Below are positions 35,256 through 44,668 of a stretch of DNA of 64,000 nt, in pieces. The stretch spans positions 6,448,001 to 6,512,000 of the forward strand of contig JBHGNT010000010.1 of the NCBI GenBank assembly GCA_043228905.1, written 5' to 3'. The stretch is from Azolla caroliniana. Its lineage: Eukaryota > Polypodiophyta. The position numbers and the translations under genes are program-made. Every line of letters begins with the position of its first letter. Position 1 is the first letter of the stretch. A model generated the notes under the pieces. That model saw nothing but the letters and a program-made list of their open reading frames with translations. It was not told where the DNA came from and searched no databases.

Positions 35256-36329
35256 CATCCCCACATACTACTATACTAGATACTAAACATTTAAATGGTG
35301 AAGTCAATTTGCACTATTACAACAACTCCTCACACTTAAAGTCTAACTACCTATACAAGAAGTGTGTCGAGTGGACCTAGACTTAGATCACAATAGAGGA
35401 CTTGATCACCTCATAGTCAAATATGTTGAACACATTGTGAGGAGATGCTATGGTTGAACCCAATGACTTTGTATGATGTACGTTGGAAGTTTAAGGGAGA
35501 ATTCAGAATAGATATGGGGAACCAATAGTAACAACATTGCGAAGCAACATGATCATCAATGAAAATGTTGAAGTGCAAGTCATAATTGATGCCTTGGGAG
35601 TCGTCTTTGAGAGTGGTGACACTATATTCACCCTCCCAATAATTTTGAATAGCTCGATTATGCCAACAATAACATATACAAGGTGGGGAGTTAGTATCAA
35701 TAATGATTGTTCACAAATGTGTTGTAGGCAAAAAATGGTTGTCTTTGACATGAAAGAATGTTCAATGGATCCATCTAAAGACCCAAGGAGATATAGTGAA
35801 CCATAAGTTTTGAGATATGGGGGTTGATTTCTACTTTACTGTCGTGGCCACAAGATCAACAAACCATCTAACTTATGATTATTTCTTGGAATGACCTTTC
35901 CTAATGTTTGATCGATTGCTAATGGGTTTTGGATGTGATGCAATTTACAATAAAAAGGATAATAGGACCTACTTATCAAAGTCTACATCCAAAAATCTAC
36001 AATCAAGAAGAGAGTGTTCTCAAGGATGATTTTCAGTCATGATGGAATTTGAAGATCAAGAACTCAAACAAGATATTGATAGCTCAAGTGTCAAACAAGA
36101 ACCTATTCACCTACAAGAACTTCATCCTAGATGAATTGTGTCCTTGAACCGCCATGGTGGAAGGGTTGTAATCAATTGGTACTTAGTATTCTGATGAAGA
36201 TGGGCGATCAATTTTGTGTTTCATTGTCGTGATGTGACATGTGCAAGGGAAGAAAAATAGATAAAGATTAACCTTTGCAATAAGTTAAGATTTAGAGATA
36301 CCGAAGAAGAATTAATGAGATGAGCATTG

Positions 36330-36937
36330 TGAAAGGAATACAGGGGTCGGTCTCGGCCGACTCTTAGGTTAAACTCAAGCTAGACAATCAGACAAACAAG
36401 CAAAAAGAAAAGAGTTGACACAAAAGTTTTACGTGAAAACCCTAAATGGGAAAAAACCACGTGAGCCCATAGACTCCAAACAGATTCACTATCTGAGAGT
36501 GTATACAAGAACTCAAGGCCATGACCTTGATGAAATCTTCGTCTCAATAGACAGATATACACAGAGAACAAGGTAAACAGAGAAACGACAACACCTGATG
36601 TGTGATGTGCCGTCGACCTGTCGGGTCGGATCCGAGGGTCATCTACTACACAAGATCGACCTCCACAACACATAGTCCTTTGATCTCCCGTATCTTACGG
36701 TTCTATATTCACTTTCACAATATTCTACTCTGTAATGTGTAGTAATCACCGATGCACTCACCTAAGGTTTTTACATACATACATACATACATCATTGTAT
36801 GTATTACATATTTGTCCTTAGCCGATTCGACACTTAGCCCTTAGCCAGATAGCCGACTCTCAGTCGGGCCTCAACCGGCCCATATATCTTAGCCGAAATG
36901 GAACTTCTCCCATAAGGAGGGATATCATTTCATAACA
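36330..36937 (-). repeat. solo LTR of the Copia G family
   Basis: It closely matches the Copia G LTR at 37773-38442: same ends, the CAGGGGTCGG start, AGTTTTACGTG and the CATTTCATAACA end. Flanks are CATTG (36325-36329) and CATTA (36938-36942), a 5-bp TSD with one change. No internal region is attached. On the minus strand it runs TGTTATGAAATG to CCTTTCA. Confidence 0.85.
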
Positions 36938-37772
36938 CATTAAATAATCAATGTGTGATGGCTAGGCTCAAAAGTGTGACCTATGTGTGCATATACCAAG
37001 GACTTAACTATTAAACTATCAAATACATACATTATAATATAAACCATAGAACATTCTAAATATTCTAGAATTTCTTAAAAGTTCCTGAAACATTCTAGAA
37101 AACCCTAGAATGCGCCACAACCCATTATATAATGAAGCCCCTTCACTTTTGTCGAACCATTCTGGTTCAACACCAAGTAAGCTCTCTCTTGAATCTCTTT
37201 ATCGCAATATGTATTTCCTTTCATCATTACTCTCTATTTCCTTCAATCGTCATTCTCTATTGCTCACTCTTTCAACACTAAGCGTAAGAAACCCCCCTTG
37301 AGTGAATGTTGTGAACATATACAAGGAATGACAGATCAATCCCCACAAGGCAATAAGCCAAGTCTTTGGAAAAGCTAAATCAAAATTTTCCTTTGGAAGT
37401 GCTTTAGTAAATATGTCTGCCACATTGTCTTGTGTTGGCACATATACCAAATCAATATCTCTTGCATGATGACGTTCTCTCACATAGTGATAATGCACCT
37501 CGATATGTTTTGTCCAAGCATAAAACACTAGGTTTTGTGCAATATCCAATGCACTCCAACTATAAGTGAAATTATACGTAACATCTATCTCCATGCAAAG
37601 ATCCATCAATGGGCCTCTCAACCATATACACTCCATTGTAGTTGTGAAAACTACCACGTACTCAGCTTCACAACTAGATGTTTCCACTATAGGTTGCTTC
37701 TTACTTAACCAAGATATGCATGAGTTTTCAAGGAAGAAACAATTACCACTAGTGGACATGTGCGTGTCATAA
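36938..37772 (-). mobile_element. Copia element H, 3' end only
   Basis: Minus-strand Copia remnant: RNase H end (37300-37772), polypurine tract near 37290-37300 and a likely 3' LTR extending left from TGTTGAAAGAGTG (37277). The left LTR boundary is not clear. It is cut at 37772/37773 by the Copia G LTR, so its other end would lie beyond the right edge. It is the outermost recognisable element of the right-hand nest. Confidence 0.7.
37300..37772 (-). pseudogene. Copia H RNase H fragment
   Basis: On the minus strand: STSGNCFFLENSCISWLSKK, then SSCEAEYVV, WTKHIEVHYHYVRER and DIFTKALPKENF. These are the standard C-terminal Copia RNase H motifs. The frame stays open from the LTR G junction to its own end, though the family TEAEY is CEAEY here. 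The apparent start inside the neighbouring LTR is not real. Confidence 0.85.
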
Positions 37773-38442
37773 CTGAAAGGAATACAGGGGTCGGCCACGA
37801 CCGACTCTTAGGTTAAACTCAAGCTAGTCAGTCAGACAAAAAAGTGGAAAAAGAAAAGAGCTAACACAGAAGTTTTACGTGGAAACCCTAAATGGGAAAA
37901 ACCATGGGAGCCCACAGACTCCAAACAGATTCACTATCTCAGAGTCTATACAAGAACTCAAGGCCACAACCTTGGTAGGATCTTTGTCTTAGTAGACGGA
38001 TGTACACATAGAACAAGGGAAACAAAGAAATGACAACTATTACACCTGATGTGTGCGGAGCCGTCGAACTTTCGGGTTGGATTCTAGGGTCGATTGCTAC
38101 ACAAGCTCGACCTTCACAACACACAATCCTTCTTTGATCTCCCCTCTCTTACTGTTCTTTGTTGCAATATTCTACTCTGTTATGTGTAGTAATCACCGAT
38201 ACACCCATGTAGGGCTTGTACATACATACATACATACACACATATGTATGTATGTATTTACATATTTGTCCATAGGGTTTTAGGGTTCAGCACTTAGCCT
38301 TAGCCGACTCCTGATTGGCATTCGACCCTTAGCCGGATAGTCAACCCTCAACTGGATGGCCGACTGAGATCAGGCTCTTAGCCAAAACGGCCTCTAGTTG
38401 AATCGAAACTTCTCCCATAAAGAGGGACATCATTTCATAACA
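37773..38442 (-). repeat. 3' LTR of Copia G
   Basis: TG...CA ends (plus strand TGAAAGGAATACAGG to CATTTCATAACA), 670 bp, with a (CATA)n tract near 38220. Closely similar to the solo LTR at 36330. Confidence 0.85.
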
Positions 38443-38589
38443 AACCCCCCCCTTCACTCATGTATGTGGGAGTCGACCATGCCTATCAACCGACAAGCTT
38501 TTAGTTTTTCCATAGACAAAAATTTGTCAACATATTTGATCCAATATCATATGTATGGATCTTTACAAGAGCAAATTCCTTTTCTTCCA

Positions 38590-39929
38590 CTCTCTCTCGT
38601 AACCAATGCTATCTACTCTGGATATGTTTTGTCTGAGAGTGGTAGGCAACATTCTTAGCAAGGTGGATGACACTTTGATTATCACAGTGAAGTAGGAATT
38701 GATGTTGCCTCAATCTTAACTCACTCATGAAATCTTTCATCCATATCAGTTCCTTGATGGCATCTATAGATGCCATGTACTCAACTTCGGTGGTTGACAA
38801 AGCCACAAACTTTTGCAACCTAGATTGTCATGATATGGATCCCCATTGCACAGGTCATTACATACCCAAATGTAGGTCGGCTGGAATTAGCATTGGCCGA
38901 CATATCAGAGTTTGTAGAACCTTCAAGCACGGGTTTCCCTAAGTTGTATCGTAGAGAAACACTCGAGGTGCCTCTTAGGTATCTAAGTACCCACTTACTG
39001 CAGCCCAATGTTCCTTTCCGGGATTGCTCATGTATCGGTTGACCATTCTGACAACATATGGAATGTTTGGCATGGTACACACCCTAGCATACATTAGGCC
39101 TCCATAACTGAGGCATATGGTATCTTCCTCATCTCAGCCTTATCCTTTTCGGACTTGGGACATTGACTGACATTCCACTTGCAATTTGTCGGCAATGTTG
39201 AGCAGACTGGCTTGGCATTCTGCATGTTGAATCTTTGGAGCACCTTTGTCACGTACTTTTCTTGTGACAACCACAAAATGTTCTTTGTCCTGTCCCGGAC
39301 TATGTGTATCCCCAAGATCTTCTTTGCTGGACCCAAATCTTTCATTGCAAAGGACTTATTCAAAGCCTTTTTCATACTTGCAATATTCTTTATGTCTTGT
39401 TTGACAATAAGAATATCATCAACATACAGTAGGAGAATTAGAAAATCTCCTCCATCATATCTTTTCACAAAAACACAGTGGTTAGCTTGTGATTTGTGGA
39501 ATTCATGGTCTATCATGAAGGATTCAAACCTTTTATACCATTGCCGGGGAGTTTGCTTCAGTCCATACATGGTCTTTCTTTGCCGTCACACTAGGTCTTC
39601 TTTTCCTTTCTATTCAAATCCTTTAGGTTGATGCATGTAGATCTCTTCTTCTAGATCACCATGCAAGAAAGTAGTCGTGACATCCAACTGCTCTATCTCC
39701 ATGTTCATGTTGGTTTCAATGCTCAACATGGTTCTAATTGATGTCATCTTAACCATTAGAGAAAATATTTCATCGAAATCTACACCCTTTTTCTGTTGGA
39801 AGCCCTTCACCACAATGCGAGCTTTGTATCTAGGTGAATTTCCGTTCTCTCTAGGTTTCAATTTGTATACCCACTTATTCCTCGGTGCCTTCATTCCTTT
39901 TTGCCAACTCAATCAACTCATATGTCTGG
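38590..39929 (-). pseudogene. Copia G RT-RNase H remnant
   Basis: Minus-strand pieces: the RT N-terminus (NKWVYKLKPRENG; KGFQQKKGVDFDEIF), YGLKQTPRQWY, the intact catalytic YVDDILIV, LGIHIVRDRTKNI, then RNase H (TTEVEYMAS, DNQSVIHLAKN). At least three frame breaks or stops lie between them. Same lineage as Copia I and M. Confidence 0.85.
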
Positions 39930-40903
39930 TGTTAGGAAACATGTCCCTCTAGATGGGAAGAGCACGATCCGGATTGGAGTCTGAAGAACAAGAACCGGAT
40001 GGTAAGAGTGCTAGAGCCGGATGAAGATCAACGAGAGCCGGATCGGTAAGAGCCGGATGGGAGGTTGGATCTGAAAGAGGACATATTTGTAAATATGTTT
40101 TTGGTATGCCTAAGATATGCCATATTTGTAAATACGCCATAGTATGTATTAGTATAAATACATCTAGGGCAAACCATTATAATGATGATGAGGTGGTTGT
40201 AACTAGTGCATTAGAGAGTGTAACTAGTGTGTAATAGAGAAAGAGTATGAGAAAACTCTGTTGTAACCGTCATTAGATGAAGAGGAGCTCACGGAGGTTT
40301 GTATGATACATGGACACCCGGGGACGGGGACGTGAGAAAGATTACCAATCCTACCCTAACTCCAAGTGTAATCTTTGGTTATCTACTAAAATCTCCTTTT
40401 GGTGGGGAAGGTTGGATTGTAAGCGTAGATAACCTCGAAGATATTATGGGGGGACATGTCTAGTTCGGATCTATCTATATTTTCGGACAGGTATTAGTAG
40501 CGTAATCCAAAAATACTTATCTTTATGTATCAGTTACATGAGCCAAAATAGCCAATGCTATTTCTATTACTAAAAAATTGTTCTCCGCGGGCTTTCATCG
40601 TGCGTGCTAAGTTGTTGGCCAAGACTAGTTACTAGTCCGCCAATTTCTTATTGTTAGAATAAAGAAGCTGGTCATCATTTACTAATATCCATGACTTGTC
40701 GTAGGTTTTTTCCTTAGTGTCTCTTGCTGTATTCCTTCCCACTATAGTGATCTAGTTTGGAGTTTGCGGACTCCCGTGATTTTTCCCATTCAGGGTTTTC
40801 CACGTTAAATATCTATGTCTCTGTACTTTGTTCTTGTCTTTTGTTTCTTGGTTGTCTTGGTTCTTGTGTCTCTCATTGTGTTGACCGGTTGTGGCCGACT
40901 ACA
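39930..40903 (+). repeat. 5' LTR of Copia E with an internal insertion
   Basis: It starts TGTTAGGAAACATG and ends CGACTACA. A TATA-like TAGTATAAATACATC lies near 40150. By comparison with LTR K, the block from about 40301 to 40735 has no counterpart and looks like an insertion of unknown type. Confidence 0.75.
40301..40735. other. unidentified insertion in the Copia E LTR
   Basis: It interrupts LTR sequence homologous to LTR K. It contains GGGGACGGGGACG and a stretch with AAGATTACC and its near-inverted partner GTAATCTTT. I could not fix clear terminal repeats or a TSD. Confidence 0.4.
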
Positions 40904-40916
40904 TATTTATAAAAAT

Positions 40917-40929
40917 TGGTATTAGAGCG
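40917..40929 (+). other. primer-binding site of Copia E
   Basis: TGGTATTAGAGCG, one change from the usual initiator tRNA-Met complement TGGTATCAGAGCG. A second copy occurs at 56480-56493. Confidence 0.8.
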
Positions 40930-41067
40930 ATGGATGAACATCTTGGAGGAATATTCAAGCTAATCGGCTCCAGCTATTCAGTGTGGAAGTCAAAGATGAG
41001 GGATATTTTGGTGTGTTGAGACCTCTGGCTACTGGTGTAGTTCAGAGATGATAAGCCAGACAAAATC
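40930..41067 (+). pseudogene. Copia E gag, N-terminal piece
   Basis: Begins MDEHLGGIFKLIGSSYSVW, matching Copia M gag (MDDSFGGMFKLTGSNYSVW). An in-frame stop lies at about position 32. It ends at the Copia D insertion. Confidence 0.8.
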
Positions 41068-41537
41068 TGTAAAGAATCAGATATGATTCTTGTGAAGCGG
41101 AAGGGATGTGAGTTATGTGTGTATGTGTGAGAGAAGAGAGGAGAGGAGAGAAACACAAGATAGATAAGAGACAATATGAAGTACTCAAGAAGAAGAAGGA
41201 GATGTATATTAACAAGTAGAATATGAGATACAAAATAGCGTTACAAGGAGTCACAAAACCAACTTAATATGGAGTAGGAGGAGGGTGCTTTATATGGAGT
41301 CACCCTCTCTCTTCATTTACTCACTACAACATTCACTCTCTCACTAGAGCCTTGAGGAATGTGAAGTCTTACGGTCATGGGGAATGTAGAACCATTAGTT
41401 ATGTGTCATAGAATATGAATCTATGACACATAGTTTAATGTGTAGAGAGTGGTGGTGTGACTCTTGACGTTTGAGTAATCATAGATTCTCAAACGGTGTG
41501 TTCACACGTTGCTCTATGTTGAGCTTGATTCTCAACA
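41068..41537 (-). repeat. 3' LTR of Copia D
   Basis: On the plus strand it starts TGTAAAGAATCAG and ends TTGATTCTCAACA; on the minus strand it follows a G-rich tract. The flank AAATC (41063-41067) is repeated at 56892-56896 beyond the partner LTR. It contains an inverted repeat TATGTGTCATAGA/TCTATGACACATA near 41398-41432. 470 bp. Confidence 0.85.
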
Positions 41538-41821
41538 TGCCCCCTCAAGCTCAACTCGGGTCGGCTCCTTTCGGTTGATGTCTGCTTCGGCTGGTATCCG
41601 GTTTAGACGATCTCTGTTGTCCGTTTCGGCTCATACCCGGTTCGGTCGGTATCCGATTCTCTCTTGTACTCCCCCTCAAGCTTGGCAAGTTAGGGATCAT
41701 CAATCCAAGGTCTGACATGAATTGCCGAAGCTTGTCGGCTCCTAGGGCTTTCGTGAAGATGTCGGTCGTTTGAAGATTTGTGTTGATGTGTAGAAGGTCG
41801 ACATCTCCGGCCTGAACACGC
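41538..41821 (-). pseudogene. Copia D C-terminal end, cut off by element B
   Basis: On the minus strand it holds the end of RNase H (motifs like TDIFTKALGADKLRQF), a linker and two polypurine tracts (CTTGAGGGGGAG, CTTGAGGGGGCA). It joins the body at 53855 once element B is removed, with TSD ACGC at 41818-41821 and 53851-53854. Confidence 0.85.
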
Positions 41822-41882
41822 TGTCGTGAAGAATGTGCTTCAGGATATAAAAATGAGCTTAAATGTTGTATTTAATAATATT

Positions 41883-41947
41883 TGAGAAACTTGAACCCAC
41901 ATCCTTATATACGATGTACAATGTACATACCACTAGGCTAGGCTATT
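41883..41947 (-). other. tRNA-like module 1 in element B LTR
   Basis: On the minus strand, TAGCCTAGTGG (A-box form) is followed 43 nt later, counted from its first base, by GGTTCAAGTTT (B-box form; GGTTCAAGTCT in the 3' LTR copy at 52988-53052). The spacing is that of a tRNA gene. A full cloverleaf is not convincing. Confidence 0.55.
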
Positions 41948-42017
41948 TATTTGTAAAAATGTGTAATAAATGTGCTTCATGATATAAGAATGAAGCTATA
42001 TATTGTATTAAGTAAAA

Positions 42018-42084
42018 TTGAGGGACTTGAACCCTCAACCTTGTATACCAAGCACCAAGCATACAACACTAAGCTAGGTTAGTT
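42018..42084 (-). other. tRNA-like module 2 in element B LTR
   Basis: TAGCTTAGTG then, 43 nt from its start, GGTTCAAGTCC, followed by CTCAA that can pair with TTGAG before it, as in a T-arm. Also in the 3' LTR (about 53123-53190). Confidence 0.6.
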
Positions 42085-42324
42085 ATTTTAGAATGCATTT
42101 TCATCATTATACTTATCCCATATCTATTTTCATACATAACCATCATTCATCACATGCAATGCATGTGCGCCAAATGGCGATCATGCATTACATGTAACTT
42201 ATGCATTGCATGCATGCCATGCTCCCATACATTACCATATGCATGGCAACACTTATATAAAGAGGGGCAAGGAAAACAAGAGGAAATCAAGAAGAGAGAG
42301 TGAGAAAATAATACAATCAAGTAA

Positions 42325-42395
42325 AGAAGACTAGCTCATTGGGTGGAGAACCTCTCGTTTCGAAGTTGAGGTCGTGGCTTCAAATCAAGGGTCGG
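42325..42395 (+). other. tRNA-like module 3 in element B LTR
   Basis: TAGCTCATTGGGTGGAG fits a tRNA D-arm/A-box. GGCTTCAAATC, a decayed B-box, starts 44 nt downstream of its first base. Also in the 3' LTR at 53438-53492. Element C has a decayed stretch at the same LTR position. Confidence 0.6.
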
Positions 42396-42686
42396 TAGAG
42401 AATGTGTTTAGTTTGCAATCAAGGATTGTAAAGTTGGTAAAATATTGTCTTTTTAATATACATCATGTTTATATCAAATAATCTTGCTTCTTGAATCATA
42501 TATTATCTCTATCTTCTATCTATTCTCGTCTCTCTCTCTCACACATTACTCGTAACTCTTCTTCTTACCACTCTTAACCTTTCTAACATCACCATACAAG
42601 CCTTATTAAAAGTTAAGTTTCTTCAACTCCCCTTAACCTTAGTCCCCGCGACTTCGCCGCACGAACCACAACTACCCCGACACATT

Positions 42687-42704
42687 TGGTGAGCCCGACG
42701 TGAA
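42687..42704 (+). other. primer-binding site of element B
   Basis: TGGTGAGCCCGACGTGAA, four bases past the LTR end. Shared with A (tail visible at position 1) and C. Confidence 0.75.
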
Positions 42705-42721
42705 GACGACGACGAGGAGAA

Positions 42722-43158
42722 ATGGAGGAGCAAATGAGGCTTATGTGTACGATGATGGAACGAGTGATGTGGGAACAAGGGATGATGGCAAGTATCGACA
42801 AAGCCGTCGACAATATTCTCGCACGAGTAGGAATCTTCGAAGGTATAAATTTAACAAGATTTCTGAAGATTTATAATGAAGAAATGCTTAAACGCGGTAT
42901 CGACGAAGCTGCAAAAATTAATAGCTTTAGTCGAGTCGCTGCGATTGGGCTACAAGAAAGGATCCAGGAGCTACAGAGGGAACATCAGACATGGGCGACT
43001 TTCGAAAGAGCATTGCTAAATGAATACAACCTCAATGATATGTCAAGGATGACAAGGTGAGCCTTCATGGATTGGGTAGAGTCTAATAAACATTTAAGTG
43101 TTTTGGAAGTATTAAAAGAGTTTTCTGAATGATTTGAGCAACTAAATGTTAGAGATAG
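42722..43158 (+). pseudogene. Element B gag, N-terminal half
   Basis: Matches element A gag (23-364). Stops at 43058-43060 and near 43128 break it, and the chromovirus LTR remnant ends it. Its continuation is at 48678. Confidence 0.8.
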
Positions 43159-43170
43159 AAATACTATCTC

Positions 43171-43275
43171 TAAAAGGAGGCACGAGGCATTATTTCGAAC
43201 CAAATCGGTTCAACGCCAGTCTTAAGCCTCCTAGCTACTATTGTACATTCTCTCCACATAATATATATCTTTTCT

Positions 43276-43334
<59 letters not shown>

Positions 43335-43437
43335 CCTCTCACTCACTCTTTCCTTATCTCGAGAGTTCTTCACCTCTCTTAGTACTAATACTTCTTTTAG
43401 TACTATTTCCTTCTCTATCTTAGTATTGTTCCTGATA
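43171..43437 (+). repeat. 5' LTR of the chromovirus, U3 deleted
   Basis: Aligns with 48431-48677 starting at TAAAAGGAGGCACGAGG, so the 186 bp of U3 including the TATA start is missing. In its place is a short palindrome AGAGATAG...CTATCTCT (43151-43170). A (CT)n of about 25 units (43281-43330) is longer than in the 3' LTR. It ends CCTGATA where the 3' LTR ends CCTGACA. Confidence 0.85.
43281..43331. repeat. (CT)n microsatellite in chromovirus LTR
   Basis: About 25 units; the 3' LTR has only about nine. Confidence 0.95.
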
Positions 43438-43528
43438 GTTTGAACTGATTTCGATCGATCTTCCTTTCCTCTTCCTTTCCTCCGTTTCCTTTTATCTTCT
43501 TATTAATCCTCTTATCCTCCCTAGTAAA

Positions 43529-44668
43529 ATGGAAACTGTTAGCGCTCAGGAATACCAATCTGTTTTCTCGGAGCTCCAATGCTTAAAAGAGAAATTTGTA
43601 GCACTAGAACAAGAAAATCATCGCTTGTTGGGGGATCTTCAACAAATAGCGCTGGAAAAACAACAACACGGGGAGCTGACACTACGTGTACAACAACTCG
43701 AAGCGACTATCATATCATTACAACAACAAGGATCAAGCACTCAAGGGATTCACAAAGAACCCAAGATCGGTCTTCCTGCAAAATTTGATGGGACCCGATC
43801 ACAGTTTAGAGGGTTTTTGAATCAGGTACGTTTAGTGATACAAATGCATCCTTCTCGATATCCCACCGATGCATCACGAGTGGGACTAGTAGGCACTCTC
43901 CTTAGTGGCTCAGCGTTAGCATTGTTTGCTCCATTGTTGGAAAAGGATTCTCCATTATTAAACAGTTTTGAAGAATTTATAAGTGAGTTTAAGGCCTATT
44001 TTGGAGATACTGACAACATAAGGACTGCAATCAACAAAATCCGGTGATTACGCCAAGGTGATCGTCTAGCTTCCGCATATGCTGTAGATTTCCGCCTACT
44101 TGCTGCCGATATCCCTTGGGATGATCACGCATTGATGGAGCAATTCCGTTATGGCTTACGCAACGATGTCAAGGATTTACTCTTGACCTTCCCCGAAGAG
44201 CCAAAGTCATTAACAGAAGCAATTAGTTGCGCGGTGAGATGCGACAACCGCCTCTTCGAACGACGTTCGGAACGACAATTCCAGATTCCGAGGGCAAGAT
44301 CAGAGCCTACCTATGCCTCAGGGGTAGCGAAACCTTTTCCGAGGGAATCATATAATGCGCCTCCAGCAAGTACTCCAACTCCGATGGAAATTGACACCAC
44401 ACGTCGTCGTGGACCGCTATCGGAAGAAGAAAAGCAACGATGCCGAGCAAACCGACTATGTCTTTATTGCGGTGGACCAGGGCATATCGCGCTAAACTGT
44501 CCCCATAGGCCAAGAAGGCAGGTAAACCAAATAGTTGCTAGTTCTGATTGTACTAAACCCGAGTCTATTTTAGTAGGGATATCTGATAGTCCTAATAGTA
44601 CTAATAGCCCAAATCTAGCGAACAAATTTGATGTCCTTAGTCAGTTAGAAGAAGAGTTAAACGACTAA
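43529..44668 (+). pseudogene. chromovirus gag (one premature stop)
   Basis: A 380-codon frame with one TGA at 44045-44047. The N-terminus is a coiled-coil-like Glu/Gln/Leu-rich stretch (about residues 1-70). A gag core follows (KFDGTRSQFRGFLNQV; EFISEFKAYFGD). A zinc knuckle CLYCGGPGHIALNC (CX2CX4HX4C) lies near residue 313. It packages RNA in this family. It overlaps pol by about ten bases or more. Confidence 0.9.

Larger units (their letters stand above)
28830..36329. other. AT-rich intergenic DNA with microsatellites
   Basis: No supported gene in 7.5 kb. Open frames are short, unrelated to known domains, or run across microsatellites. It carries (GA)n at 29743 and 30499, a (CT)n at 30711, a compound (GA)n(CA)n at 30885, a (TATG) tract at 31140-31310, a 67-bp tandem duplication at 34410 and a direct duplication near 35105/35198. 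Neither clear LTRs nor RT motifs are seen. Confidence 0.55.
37773..39929 (-). mobile_element. Copia element G, 3' half
   Basis: Minus-strand Copia. Its 3' LTR is at 37773-38442, directly preceded on the minus strand by a G-rich polypurine tract (38443-38456). The body runs right to 39929, where the Copia E LTR cuts it in the RT N-terminal region. The 5' part would lie beyond the right edge. Confidence 0.85.
39930..41067 (+). mobile_element. Copia element E: 5' LTR, PBS and gag start
   Basis: Plus-strand Copia inserted in Copia G. The gag is cut at 41067/41068 by the LTR of Copia D, with TSD AAATC. The gag resumes on the right at 56892, next to a second copy of this leader. Confidence 0.8.
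41822..42682 (+). repeat. 5' LTR of element B
   Basis: TGTCGTGAAG to CCCCGACA. U3 has many ATGCAT/CATGCA motifs (42150-42250), with a TATA box (TATATAAAG) at 42254. It holds three tRNA-like modules. It differs from the 3' LTR mainly by lacking a short tandem expansion (53590-53670) and by scattered substitutions. Confidence 0.9.

Noticed and set aside
37250-37798. ORF with a start in the Copia G LTR
   Set aside because: The first residues are LTR-derived. Only the part from 37772 leftward is Copia H coding.
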